Positions 35,401 through 45,174 of a DNA stretch of 64,000 nt are shown here, in pieces. Positions within the stretch are counted from its first letter, which is position 1. Each line of letters begins with the position of its first letter. Position numbers and translations under genes: made by a program. The notes under the pieces were generated by a model. It did not search any database. It saw only the letters and a list, made by a program, of their open reading frames with translations, and was not told where the DNA came from. This DNA is from Luscinia megarhynchos (Eukaryota; Chordata; Aves; Passeriformes; Turdidae), in assembly GCA_034336665.1 (NCBI GenBank), contig CM067566.1, forward strand, positions 26,938,330 to 27,002,329. The letters run 5' to 3'.

Positions 35401-38400
35401 GACTAGAACAGTGCTGCTAACACAGGGATGTGTCCATTATTGCTCTGCAGCACTTGCACAGTGCAAAGGCCTTCTCTTTATCTCACTCTGCTCCGCTGGT
35501 GGGGAGGCTGGGGGTGCACAGGCAGCTGGGAGGGGCACGGCAGGGAGAGCTGAACTAAGAGGATATCCCATACTGCATGGCACTGTGCTCAGCAATAAAA
35601 TCTGGGGAAAGGAAGAAGAGGGAGACATCTGGATTTATGGCATTTGTCTTCCCAAGCAATCATCATACGTGACACAGCCCTGCTTTCCTAGAGATGGCTG
35701 AATAACTGCCTACCAACCAGACAGAGCAAACTAATTCCTTATTTTACTTGTGCAGACAGCTTTTGATTTCACCTGTTAATCTGCCTTTATCACAACCCAC
35801 AAGTTTGCTTACTTTTACTCTTCTGATTCTTTGCCCACCCAGCTAAGAGGAGTGAGTGGCTGTGTGGGGCTGAGCTGCCTACAGGGGTTAGCCCAAAACA
35901 ACTACTTACATTTTAAGTATTCAGGTGTCAAGGAATCACTTTCCAGCAGATGAGAAGACAATATTTTATAAATTTCTGAATGTTCCCCCTCTGGGATAAA
36001 ATTAAATACACTCTGATCCACAAGATCAGACTGAAAGAAAAAGATTTAATAAGCATTAATTCAAGATGTACAATGTCACAAAGCCTACTATTTTAATGCA
36101 AATCAATTCCACAGTTCATTACTGACTCAACAAAGCCACCTGCTGGAATATATATTAATATTTTGCAAGAAAAGAAGTCTCACTCTGATATGCCTGCCCC
36201 ACAGGGGAGTGGTAAATGAATTCCTGGCTTTGATTCGCCTGCACACACGGCTTTTGCTTTACCTATCAAACTGTCCTTATCTCAACCCATGAGTTTTCTC
36301 ACTTTCACCCTTCCAGTTGCCTCCCCCATCCTACTGAGGGGTGATGAGTGAGCTGCTGGGTGAGGGTGAGTTGCCAGTTATCATATTTTGTAATTAGTTC
36401 CATAGCTGTGTACACAAAACTGTGAACAACAGAAATGGATGCAGCAAAACTGCATTTGGTTAAGTATTCGATAAAGAGGAATCATAAAATGGATGTTTAG
36501 AATTCATCAATCACACCTAAAAGCCAAGAACAAATGCGGCTCTGAGAACCTGGCAAATTCTACTAAAACAAAAAATAAAAACCACAATTACCTGCATCTT
36601 TTTAACAATTCGCAGACTGTTATCATGCATACCTTAAGAGAATTGATTTTGTCTCTTACCACAGTAAGACAACTGGCCTTTAAAGAGAATTTGTCCTTCT
36701 CTTCAAGAAAAACACTCAATTTAACTCACCAATTGTTCACAGTAATTAATTTGCCTCACTTCAGAATAATATTATTCAAAGGCAACTTTAAAACCTAGAA
36801 TTACATGTACCAGTGAGCAATGTCATCCAGATTAAAGATAAGTGAATATGATAAACCCAAAAATATATACTGAGCTTCAAAGGCAGAACTAGCAGCAATG
36901 TATTTATCAGAACACTTTGTCAAGAAAGAAGTAAAAAAGTAGTTTAAAAAATTTCAATGATTTAGATCTTTTTCTGACTCATGTAGAGGCTGTGACCTCT
37001 AAAGGGTCTCCTGCAAACAACTGTGTTACTTCAGTTACATTGAAACTGATGCTAGGCACTTCATAATCCTTCCTAACAGAGTGCTGACTGCACTCTGCAT
37101 TTCCAAAGGAAATGTTTAATATAGAAGAAAGACCAGTAGGAAGCAGTTGTGCTGAAGAAAAAACAGAAACATTAAAACAAAGCATACATCTGCCCTACAA
37201 TGTCAAAAAGGCCAACAATTAATTAGGACTCATATCAGAACACCCATCAACCACAGACAAACCGATATGTTATTGAAAGCAAATTCATTACTTACTGGCA
37301 AATGTTCAAGTAAGGGAGTTATACTTTCAGACACATATATTATATTTCCATCTGTCATAATTGCTAAAAAAAAACCATCAAGAGCCTGAAATTAAACATA
37401 ACGGGCAGTTAAATAAAAAAGAAACAGAGAATACTAAAAATGTTAAGCTATATTCAATACAGAAAATAATACAGATATATCTTAGTTAAGTGTATTATAG
37501 AAAAATCCTTAATCTTGTTTCTACACTAGAAGCATTACAATTTCCATAGTGTTCTGTTGCTAAATAGTCTGTGGTTTCAGAAGAAAGTACATATATAAGA
37601 CAGCCACTGTTTTCTCCAACTCCCACTCTGCCTGCCTGTTATTTTTAATTCCGTCACCATTTTAGATGTCAGAAAGCTCATAAAAATGAGCTAGAGACAA
37701 AAGCAAAACGATGTGGGAAAACTATGAGAAGAACAAGTAAAAGAGCCAGCAAAATCAATACATTTCAGGCTTTAAAAATATCAGTATTCCCAGTATCAAA
37801 GAAAGAAGCTTGCAGCCAGATTTTATTGAGACTTGAAACTTGTGAGATACAGTTCTGACTGCCTTATCTTTTACTGAACTCAAATTTCTTTCCACTGAAT
37901 ACAATACAACATTTCAGTTAAAAGCTACCAAAAAAAGCATGACAGAACTTATTTCTAAATAGGAAATTTTAAAGCTCACATCTTCAAAAAAAAGTCTTGT
38001 ATCAGAGGATTTTTTAAGAAAAATTTTTAAATACCAAAACCCAGAACTTTTTTTTGTATCTGTGCAACAAAGCAAACGTTTAACTATGGAATGAAAATAA
38101 AAAAGTGTTTGATAATTTGTAATATTTTTCATTTTACTATTATTAAAAATTGTTTTTTCACTAACAAGATATATACGACTTACGCTCATTTTCAATGAAA
38201 TACCTTAAAGTTTCTTTCTGGAATTTTTGCAACTATTCATGTAATCTTCAGCAAAGTAATGCTCTCACACTAGTTTTGGAAAGCATAGCAAGTCAAGAAA
38301 TTGAACACTTACTTATTGTTTACATGGATATGTAAGTTACATGGATATGTTATGCCTTTTTTATAGTTAGGATTTTAATTTACACATAATAATTCTTTCT

Positions 38401-41400
38401 AGCACCTTATGTTGATAATTTAAAATATCCACTTGGGCAGTAAATACATTCATTTTCAGACTTGCTCTGTTACTATGTTTATTTGATTTAAAATGTAGTT
38501 CAAAGAAAATCTGCTTTTCTGAAACAAAATTCTGAATACATAGGCTTTTTCATTGTTTATCTTCATGAAAACATAATAGTTACAACCCAAATACGAGAAT
38601 AAAAAGTTATGTCATCAAACTGAAAAATTTCATAATAGAATGAGAAATTATTCTACTCCCAGAAAAACAGAAATAATATACCTCTAACATTAACTGTGTG
38701 AACTCTTCATTACTAAGGAATGTCGGTTTCCAGTCCTGTCGAATTTCACTGGCATCTGATTGTGCAGTAATTTCTATAATTAAACACATACACAGTAAAA
38801 GGATTAATACTCCAATTTTTCCCCTAAGATACATATACACAGTTAAGAAAAGCAGAAAGCTCTTCAGTCTCCTCTGTTGTTCATTCATTACATATAGATA
38901 TTGCTCCTTAAAAAGAAAATAAATGTCTTCTCCCGTGTCATAATTAAATTTATCTTCTCTTTCCTTCAACCAGTTTATGCTACAGTCCTGCCAGATTTCA
39001 AGGTAATACTGAAGTAAGGGACTTTGATAATGAAAAATTACTACACTTTTCTCTGAGATTATAAAAAATGTTTCATTAAGAGTGTTGTTTACAAAGATTT
39101 AGAAAGCCAAAATTCCTGATCTGTTTATGTCATTAAAATGGCTAATGCTCAAGTATCTTGGAAAATCCTTGTCATTCTAAGCCTTGCACAAAAATTGTCA
39201 TTGTCCTCTTCCTTCTTCCTGCTCTCTTCTAGTTACACTTTAAAAAGAGTAGTTTTTTAACAAAGATTGTTAAGTGTAGTATGACAGACTCCACTCTAGA
39301 ATTCCTGCCTGTTACAAACACAGAGATTAATTTGGACACAGATGAATCTTAAGCAGAGATTCCTGCAGGAGTTGAGAAATATATAGATTAACTTCCATAT
39401 AGAGGTGAGAGAATCAACAGCTGCTAAGCAAAGCCTGACCTTGGGTTCTGAAAGTGGTGCTTCCTTATCAGCTGATAACTGAACAAGAAGTGAGACCTCA
39501 TAGTGCTCCAGTTTTGATGAATAACATGGGTATGACAGAAGTGCTGGTTTTAGGAATAACCTTGGACAAGTAATCAAGTATTTAGACAAATCAAAAGAAC
39601 CAAAGCAATTCTTTAAGGTTTTTGATTTTTAAAGGACATATCTGTACAAAGACCGTAAGCTAGAGTCTTAGTTCAGATATCTTAAAGAGCCAGAAAACCT
39701 GGAATTGAGTTAAATATGCAAAGGGCTGGAGCAGTTTGCAATTTTGTTTACCACATGGAAGGGGGAAAACTTTACAAAAAAAGCTTTAGACTTAACTAAA
39801 AGAACAGCAAACAACAGCAACGTCATGCAAGAAACTGGCCAAAAGTGGAAAGCTGCAAGAAGAGGTGAAAAAAAAAAAATCAACAAATAAGACTTTCCAA
39901 TTATCAGATCTCACAAAACATATAAATCCATCAGGCTCTTCCAATCTGTTTCAGAATGATAGCACAAAGCAGAAAGAGTGGGCTGGAGAACAAAGAAAAC
40001 TGAAGTATAACCCCAAATGTAGCTTTTCAGTCAGCAAAAAGATACTGAACACTGAGAGGCCAAGTCAAAGGAAAATGAAAAGCTCTGCCACCAAAGTGGA
40101 GGCAAAATTCCAGGAACTTAGTGCATTCATTCCACAGAACACAGATAATCTTCACTTTAAACTGGAAAAGTCCGATTCAGTGGCTCATTCTGGCCCTTAT
40201 AACCATCCTACTTCAGAACTAAAAGACTGTCTTTTTTCCTTAGAATGGATTTCTGCTAAATAAAAGCTGAAATTCACGCCTTTAACAAACCACACTGAAA
40301 TACCACACACACAGTTGTTCTTTTACACTTTCCATCAGTAGAGCAAGTATGATAGAGGCAAACAGCCGAAGTAACAGAAAGAAGCTGTTTCACTTGGTAC
40401 CTTCAGAAAATGCCTAGTTCTGTCAGGAGGTTGCACTCATAAGATAAATGGCAGTAAGGTAACATTCCTGGGCTAGCTAAAAGAAAGAGGAGCATAACCA
40501 AACTTTCACATTAAACTTCAGTCTTCAAGTTCTGTATCTGAAGTAACTACACCAGCATTGAGAATTCTCAGAAGAAACTGCCAGCCAAGCCAAGATCTGC
40601 ATCATTTCTCTGTGGGTTGCAGGAGTACCTGCAATTATTCTACCCGCAGCTAAACTCCTCCATATTTACTAATTCTAAAAAAAATTTCTTGTTTACAAAT
40701 TCAAAGAAAGATAACAGTATTAGTCAAGAAGTTCCCAGTGATACAATTCCAGTGTGTTTAGCCTCCTGTATTTTCCCAGTGAGAAACAGAATCCACACTG
40801 GCGAATAACCAACTCAGACAGTTCAACTGGAGCTGGTGACAGAGTAACAACAGATGATGTGGAAATAGTCCAGAAAAAATCAGAAGCAACACAGTTAAAT
40901 TCTGGTGGCTGAACACAGTAGGACTTCAACCATAAAGCAGCTACTCAGTGCTGAACAATCCATTTATTGCTAGGTCATTCTGCTTTATTATAACATATTC
41001 AAGCACTTCAGAAAATAAAACATTCTTCAGAACTTTGCCAACATTTTGTCCAAAAACATTTTAGTGTAAAACAGTGCACAGCAATACTAGTAAGCACTGG
41101 CAGCCAGAGCTTTAGGGAACTTAATATGGTATGTGCAGTCACACAGAGCTGCATACTGTCACACCAAGTGAAGGACAAAAGTGCCATGCCCTAAAAGGAA
41201 ACCATCTCCAGAGATGTTTTTTGCCCCTTGTTAAAAAAAAAAAAATCATCTCAGAAAGTACTTTGAAGAAAAAATACAACCGGTGCTGCTGGCTGGCTGA
41301 CACACATTTGTTCTGCATTCTATATTTTATGTCAGGAATTACCAACAAGATAAAACAACTTTGAAACAATTTTCAAAGGCCTTATAACCTAAAGAACTGA

Positions 41401-44400
41401 ATTTTACAGAAAAGGGGCCTTCTTTTTGTTATGAGACACATGTATCTCAGAAAATTAAAACAGCATAATCAATATTTAATTTGAAAGAAAACCCCCAAAC
41501 CTATGAATTCTCCTATGAATTACACCCCCCTCCTTTTTCATTTAAGTTATGTTTACAATTTTAATAGCAACATTCAATATACATTTGGTGTTACTGGAAA
41601 CATAACACTCATGGAAGAGATGTACTAGGGCATGGAAAAGCATTTCTCATACCGTAAATTGACACACACACTGTTGATAATTACATAACTATTCATCCAT
41701 TTAATAGCTTTACTTATTTTATAATTTTATAGCCACTTCTTTTGACCCTACTGCTTTCTAGTTAGTATGTATTCCAAGAAACCACCCAAGGAAATTATTT
41801 AATTAGCAAAATAATCCATTTTCTTCAATTTTCATTTTATTTTTGGCAGTGCAAACCACAAGGTGCCAGATTAAGAACAAGTGTAGGAGCAGGAATAGGG
41901 ATTTTTTTATATATGTAATATCTACCAGCAGTAAACAAGCGTACACTTGGTGGAAGAATTTTTTTCATGACGGAAATAACAACCTGTAACAAACTTCAGT
42001 ACAAGGTATCTGGGTATATCCCACCATCAGCTTTTGCAAACAGCCAGAGGAACAAGGCATAGCAACAATATTCAAAAATATTGACCATTCTGACATTTCA
42101 CATGACCTTTAAAGAACAACACACACACATATTCAGTGGATTATATATTCATGGCTTTTCTGGCTTTTTTTTCCCCAGCTAAAAGGAACAAAAAAAAAAA
42201 AGAAGCCAAAATACCCTTACTCCTCATCTCTACGCCCCTGTATTTCACTTTCTCTTGTCAAGCAACCAACCCAGAAACACAGCTGGAAACCACAATGCCC
42301 TATTGCCTTATCACCTTTGTTTAAGCAACCAGTTGTGTAGGTACTTGACATGACAAGAAGGAGCACTAACTTCTCTTGGACTAGCTTTTAAGTGATTTAT
42401 CTTGCTTCATGTAGAACCCTGAGAGACAGATCAACTGTTCAATCAAGGCTTATCTAAATAATCAAATGACTATTTCCAGCAAGTACTTTCACTGAAACGG
42501 ATCAGCAGTTTTCCTGTGAAGCAAAACTTTAACAACTTGCAACAATGTGTCCAGAACAAAAAACTTTGAGGTTATTTCAAAAACAGATCTTGTGTTTGTG
42601 AAACAAATTTCATTGACAACTATGGGACAAAAGAAATTCTACTGGCTTTTATTAAGTATTAGCAGAAACACAGTTACATCTCTGCTATCTAGATGATCTT
42701 AAGAATATCTTTCTCCAGGAGTGCTTCAAATTGTTTTTGACAAATTCCTTAAAGAACTTCAAAGTTTCTAATATTCTATGTAATAACTGAGTACCACTTA
42801 AAAAATTAAGAATTCATAAATGATGTTTATTGTTACCTTTGTGCTTCCGTAAGAAGTCAATGCTCTTCTGCAGCACAGTGGATTTGTCCATCTTCCGAGC
42901 ATTACCTGGAAGCATGGAACCCAACTCTTTGATAAGTACATTAAACTGATCTCGACGCTTCTTCTCGGACTTGTTTCTAGACACCCTGAAAAGCAAATCA
43001 GAAAATGGTTTATAAAAACTGAGACTGTCTTATAAGCTGCATATTACTGCCAGGTTCCTGATTCAAACAATCCCTTTAAGAATTTCTGCTGTGATAATTA
43101 TCACAAAAACACCTCCTCAATATCTCAGACATTATTTTTGAAGAATGGCTTCCTCCTTGAGGAACAGTGCAGCAAAGCCTTAGGAATAGGGTATCCTTTT
43201 CCAAAATACAAATAACTGAACCACAATTATAAATATACAATATATCTGAAAAATCACAGTAGAAGAAATGTTGTCAAGTAGCAAGTTTATTTGTAAGAGT
43301 AACCATTATTTAGAAATCACACTGGTAATTTAAAGCATACAAGTACAGGACATTTCTTAGCTTTAAATAACTTTGAAATTTACCTTTTTGCTTTATCTTT
43401 GTCATCTTCTTCCACCAGCCCATCAAAAATGCTTCCATCATTTCTGAAAGAAACAAAAAAAAATGTTGGAGTGGAAATTCTCCTCTGAAGTCCAATTACA
43501 AAAAAGGAGGAAGAGGAAAGAGATGACTATTCATCATCATCTCCATTACATCAAGAAAGCAAGGAATTGTTTACTGTGATGTCTCATGAGGACCATCATC
43601 AGTAATGTGAAGCTAAGTCTTCTGTGTTCTGCTTGCATTTACTAAAGAAAAAGCAAAAAAACCTTATACTTCTGACATGACTCAAAGGATTCTCAGACTG
43701 TTTCTCAAAAGAACTTACAGCCCTATACAAACACTTAATTGAACAAAGCTTAAATTTGGTTTTCTATCTTCTTGATTACTTGCATTACCATACCCTTTTG
43801 AAAACATGGGAGAGGACATATGTAATTTATTTTTACTTACTGGCAATTTCCATTCCAACCACTGAAAAAGTACTTTCCACAAACTCTGAAATATTATTAG
43901 TGGAAGAGACCTAAGGAATACACTATACTTCATCCACACATGTAATTTCATAAATACACAATTAATATCAATGTTAAACAGTAACTATTCATTATATTTG
44001 CTTCCTGGATAAGTATCACATAACTTTCTTAGCTTGACAACTGTCCATCTACAGCTAAAGAAGTGTTAAAATACCAAAATAAGAATGTGTCTTCCTTTGA
44101 AGATGCCTCAGTATCCATCATACAACTCCTTTGTTTCACTTCCTTTTGCTTTTAAAGTCAAGTCAAAACTGTTCTGTTTTCCAAAACTGCTGTATAATGG
44201 ACTTTCACATGTTATTCCTCTACCTTCTCCCTGTTTTTAGTCTATTTAGTGTTGCCCACACTGACCTCTGCATGTCTATTGTGGAATTTCTTATCCTAAT
44301 GTTTCCTTCCCTTAAGCCAAATAACCTTTCTAAAATGCTTACCTCATCTCTCTGATTTATAAACCATCAGGCAATTGTACCGCACATTATTTTAAGCAGT

Positions 44401-45174
44401 GATGTTAGGAAGTTACTATTTTGTATGCTACTACATAAGCATCAAGCTTTTAGAAGCAATTCATATATTTAAAAGGCTGAAGTTTCAGTGAGATGTCACA
44501 AAATTTCACTAGGAGAACTGACAAGTTAGATAAGCATTACAGAAGTTTTACCCTTTGCTTTTATTCTTGTTTTTTCAATTGTGTTTAACTTGACATAAAA
44601 TAGATGAAAGTTTAATTTCCCCAAGTCTCAAAAAATGGTAATATACAGGATATTAAGTACAGATGTTCACCTAAGCTGCTAAAAGAGTGCAGCTGAAGGA
44701 ATCAAGTAGAAAACATACCTCACTATTACTTTTCCCTTGAAATAGGTTAGCAGGTCACTTTACTATCATCTACAGCAACACTAATCATTTAAGTGTATTT
44801 GCTTTTCTTAATCAAAAACTGAAGTACTAAAAAATTAAAAATTCAAGTAAACATTGAAAACCAGCTCAACTCACACAGATGTTGTTCCACGGCTGAAAAC
44901 AAGTGATGCATTTTAAGATTAACCTCAAGCAATTGAAATCACTATTTCCAGTGACTACAAAATGACACCTCTAACAACTACCAAGCTAACTTTGTCTAAA
45001 ATAACCAAAACTCCACTCTTTAATTTTTGTATAAGTTAACATCTAAATGTATTCACTATACAAAAAGGAACTATTTAAGAAAACTGAACAGTAATTCTCC
45101 CCAAACTCTCCATATCTATTAACATACCTGTCTGCAATGGAGCTCATTTTATGGGTGCTTATGGTAAAAAACAT
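17239..45174 (-). CDS. CLOCK: CLOCK, circadian bHLH-PAS transcription factor (complete coding sequence, 20 coding exons)
   Basis: Twenty GT-AG exons join in frame into 858 codons with stop (857 aa; human is 846). CLOCK dimerises with BMAL1 (ARNTL), binds E-boxes in the nucleus and activates Per and Cry genes. Domains in order: basic helix-loop-helix about residues 35-85 ([18 protein letters not shown]); PAS-A about 107-177; PAS-B about 262-332, then a PAC-like region to about 380; a Ser-rich linker about 430-490; a helical segment at 514-566 equal to the exon lost in the mouse Clock delta-19 mutant; then a Gln-rich activation region with a 12-Gln tract and the C-terminus DPSKVQPQ. The start is M1 at 45174-45172 (MFFTIST); an in-frame M10 (MSSIAD) lies at 45147-45145. 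Reading frame and phase are intact throughout, so this is a functional-looking gene. Identification is by recalled similarity to chicken and human CLOCK. Confidence 0.97.
18982..19261 (-). CDS. CLOCK: CLOCK coding exon 19 (polyglutamine exon)
   Basis: Acceptor attaacag and donor gtaatg. Encodes [20 protein letters not shown] and onward through [11 protein letters not shown], a run of 12 Gln, [20 protein letters not shown] and TQHPQQFLQ. This is the exon typed in wild birds as the Clock poly-Q locus. Confidence 0.96.
19069..19104 (-). repeat. CLOCK: CLOCK polyglutamine tract, 12 codons
   Basis: Twelve consecutive Gln codons. In transcript order they are CAG, CAA, CAA, CAG, CAA, six CAG, CAA. 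The CAA interruptions leave six pure CAG units. Flanked by Thr (ACA) and Ser (AGT). Confidence 0.95.
19559..19767 (-). CDS. CLOCK: CLOCK coding exon 18
   Basis: Acceptor ctttccag and donor gtaaat. Encodes [20 protein letters not shown] and onward to [10 protein letters not shown], splitting an Arg codon at the end. Gln/Asn/Ser-rich activation region. Confidence 0.94.
20799..21005 (-). CDS. CLOCK: CLOCK coding exon 17
   Basis: Sixty-nine codons with acceptor tttttaag and donor gtaaaa. Encodes [20 protein letters not shown], then a Gln/Asn/Ser-rich stretch ending [13 protein letters not shown]. It begins the Gln-rich activation region. Confidence 0.94.
22109..22267 (-). CDS. CLOCK: CLOCK coding exon 16 (counterpart of the mouse delta-19 exon)
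   Basis: Donor gtgagt. Encodes PVFQ, then [40 protein letters not shown] and QIVHGQGLQ, a probable coiled coil. In mouse, skipping this segment gives the dominant-negative Clock mutant; it binds CIPC and MLL1 (established knowledge). Two in-frame acceptors are possible: cactacag before 22267, or gtttcag before 22255, which would drop PVFQ. I chose 22267 because I recall PVFQ in chicken CLOCK. Confidence 0.92.
22268..24012 (-). other. CLOCK: CLOCK intron 15
   Basis: 1,745-nt GT-AG intron, of which about 1.06 kb is the CR1 copy. Left of the CR1 is about 620 nt of ordinary AT-rich sequence with a GT patch near 22335-22358. Confidence 0.85.
22892..23952 (-). mobile_element. CR1 LINE, 5'-truncated, in CLOCK intron 15
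   Basis: Antisense reading from the left starts with the typical CR1 3' end (tggaaaagacctttaaaatc), and the - strand at 23688-23894 encodes the reverse-transcriptase signature [14 protein letters not shown]. The 5' limit falls where similarity to recalled CR1 sequence stops, near 23952. The reading frame is broken after the signature. It has the same orientation as CLOCK. Divergent from the consensus, so an old copy. Confidence 0.9.
24013..24102 (-). CDS. CLOCK: CLOCK coding exon 15
   Basis: Thirty codons with acceptor aatcctag and donor gtatgg. Encodes [20 protein letters not shown] and [13 protein letters not shown]1 copy starts about 60 nt past its donor. Confidence 0.93.
24977..25077 (-). 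CDS. CLOCK: CLOCK coding exon 14
   Basis: Acceptor attgtcag and donor gtaact. Encodes [20 protein letters not shown] and [13 protein letters not shown]. Ser/Thr/Pro-rich and probably disordered. Confidence 0.93.
25464..25605 (-). CDS. CLOCK: CLOCK coding exon 13 (Ser-rich linker)
   Basis: Acceptor tctcttcag and donor gtaagc. Encodes [20 protein letters not shown], then [20 protein letters not shown] and TAVSDHS. The Ser/Thr-rich segment is a phosphorylation region in mammalian CLOCK (established for the family). Confidence 0.95.
26498..26573 (-). CDS. CLOCK: CLOCK coding exon 12
   Basis: Acceptor cttctag and donor gtgagt. Encodes [20 protein letters not shown] and ITADK, a basic stretch just after PAS-B. 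Confidence 0.95.
26766..26913 (-). CDS. CLOCK: CLOCK coding exon 11 (PAS-B end / PAC)
   Basis: Acceptor ttttatag and donor gtaggt. Encodes [40 protein letters not shown] and IVCTHTVV. The open frame in the other phase over the same bases is a shadow. Confidence 0.95.
27389..27495 (-). CDS. CLOCK: CLOCK coding exon 10 (PAS-B core)
   Basis: Acceptor taattag and donor gtgagt. Encodes [20 protein letters not shown] and [15 protein letters not shown], the conserved PAS-B core. Confidence 0.95.
27727..27809 (-). CDS. CLOCK: CLOCK coding exon 9 (PAS-B start)
   Basis: Acceptor cctttttag and donor gtgcag. Encodes [20 protein letters not shown] and KFLFLDH, then two bases of Arg. Confidence 0.95.
27810..31520 (-). 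other. CLOCK: CLOCK intron 8
   Basis: A 3.7-kb AT-rich intron. I see no recognisable repeat, exon or RNA gene. The 128-codon frame at 30233-30619 on + resembles nothing known to me. Confidence 0.75.
31521..31639 (-). CDS. CLOCK: CLOCK coding exon 8
   Basis: Acceptor tgccctcag and donor gtatgt. Encodes [20 protein letters not shown], then [19 protein letters not shown], the inter-PAS region leading into PAS-B. Confidence 0.95.
31640..34221 (-). other. CLOCK: CLOCK intron 7
   Basis: A 2.6-kb AT-rich intron without recognised features. The 139-codon open frame at 33402-33821 (-) has no recognisable domain or splice context. Confidence 0.75.
34222..34335 (-). CDS. CLOCK: CLOCK coding exon 7
   Basis: The acceptor is ttttttttcccag and the donor gtaagt. 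Encodes [20 protein letters not shown] and [17 protein letters not shown], and ends one base into a Val codon. The final His replaces the Asn I recall from chicken and the Ser from human. Confidence 0.95.
34469..34790 (-). mobile_element. Probable solo LTR of a second endogenous retrovirus family
   Basis: The - strand reads like a retroviral LTR. A U3-like part is followed by AATAAA within ggcctttaataaatgccttg, then a U5-like segment ending ccactccatggcatca at 34469. The + sequence (aataaacaaggcatttatta; ttcagacagatatggttggt) resembles an LTR I remember from bird genomes. gctag occurs just left of the element (34464-34468) and again at 34778-34782, but the right end there is not CA, so that boundary is unsure. 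It lies 134 nt from CLOCK exon 7. Confidence 0.6.
35326..35330. repeat. Target site duplication, left copy (actac)
   Basis: Five bases immediately before the LTR start, identical to the five bases after its end. Confidence 0.85.
35331..35900 (+). mobile_element. Solo LTR of an endogenous retrovirus (ERVL-like), antisense to CLOCK
   Basis: 570 bp starting TGT and ending ACA, flanked on both sides by the 5-bp sequence actac (35326-35330 and 35901-35905). The body matches a bird LTR that I recall well: tgggacagggtaattttct near the start, ctgtgctcagcaataaaatc in the middle, and a pyrimidine-rich end before caggggttag. A 5-bp duplication is typical of ERVL-type elements. No internal viral genes are present, so it is a solo LTR left by recombination. 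The family name is not assigned. Confidence 0.88.
35901..35905. repeat. Target site duplication, right copy (actac), inside the splice donor
   Basis: On the CLOCK strand these bases read gtagt and form intron positions +5 to +9, so the duplication preserved the donor gtaagtagt. Confidence 0.85.
35910..36030 (-). CDS. CLOCK: CLOCK coding exon 6 (PAS-A, second part)
   Basis: Acceptor tctttcag and donor gtaagtagt. Encodes [40 protein letters not shown] and one base of a Ser codon. An LTR begins only 9 nt past the exon end, and another LTR fragment of the same family lies about 160 nt upstream of the acceptor. Confidence 0.95.
36031..37295 (-). other. CLOCK: CLOCK intron 5
   Basis: GT-AG intron of 1,265 nt containing the LTR fragment near its 3' end. 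Otherwise unremarkable. Confidence 0.85.
36191..36376 (+). mobile_element. LTR fragment, same family as 35331-35900
   Basis: Aligns with the last third of the solo LTR: cttttgctttacctatcaaa here against cttttgatttcacctgttaa there, followed by matching caacccatgagttttctcac and a G-rich end. Same orientation. It lacks the first two thirds. It lies in CLOCK intron 5. Confidence 0.8.
37296..37385 (-). CDS. CLOCK: CLOCK coding exon 5 (PAS-A, first part)
   Basis: Thirty codons with acceptor aatttcag and donor gtaagt. Encodes [20 protein letters not shown], then [10 protein letters not shown]. It contains a run of nine T in the GFFLA codons, but the frame is intact. Confidence 0.95.
37386..42836 (-). 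other. CLOCK: CLOCK introns 3 and 4
   Basis: Introns at 37386-38681 and 38774-42836 on either side of exon 4. No repeat family, RNA gene or additional exon was recognised. The 132-codon + frame at 39865-40263 has no recognisable domain. Confidence 0.7.
38682..38773 (-). CDS. CLOCK: CLOCK coding exon 4
   Basis: Acceptor aattatag and donor gtatat. Encodes [20 protein letters not shown] and [10 protein letters not shown], the linker into PAS-A. Confidence 0.95.
42837..42985 (-). CDS. CLOCK: CLOCK coding exon 3 (bHLH)
   Basis: Acceptor cttttcag and donor gtaaca. Encodes [20 protein letters not shown], then [20 protein letters not shown] and SIDFLRKHK: the whole basic region, helix 1, loop and helix 2. 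The basic residues for E-box contact (Arg, Asn, Glu, Lys, Arg, Arg) are intact. Confidence 0.96.
42986..45127 (-). other. CLOCK: CLOCK introns 1 and 2 (between coding exons)
   Basis: Introns at 42986-43383 and 43444-45127, both GT-AG, AT-rich, with nothing recognised inside. Confidence 0.8.
43384..43443 (-). CDS. CLOCK: CLOCK coding exon 2
   Basis: A 60-nt exon with acceptor tttctttcag and donor gtaaat. It encodes [19 protein letters not shown], the acidic leader before the DNA-binding region, and is split at Arg codons on both sides. Confidence 0.95.
45128..45174 (-). CDS. CLOCK: CLOCK coding exon 1
   Basis: Encodes [15 protein letters not shown] and the first two bases of an Arg codon; donor gtatgt. 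The two in-frame ATGs correspond to the two Met codons (M1 and M10) that I recall at the same positions in human CLOCK. Confidence 0.93.

Larger units (their letters stand above)
34336..35909 (-). other. CLOCK: CLOCK intron 6, with two LTR insertions
   Basis: A 1,574-nt GT-AG intron. More than half is LTR sequence: one copy at about 34469-34790 and a solo LTR at 35331-35900 touching the donor region. Confidence 0.9.

Noticed and set aside
39865..40263. 132-codon Lys/Ser-rich + frame
   Set aside because: Its Lys-rich composition follows from A-rich intron sequence. No splice or start context and no recognised family.
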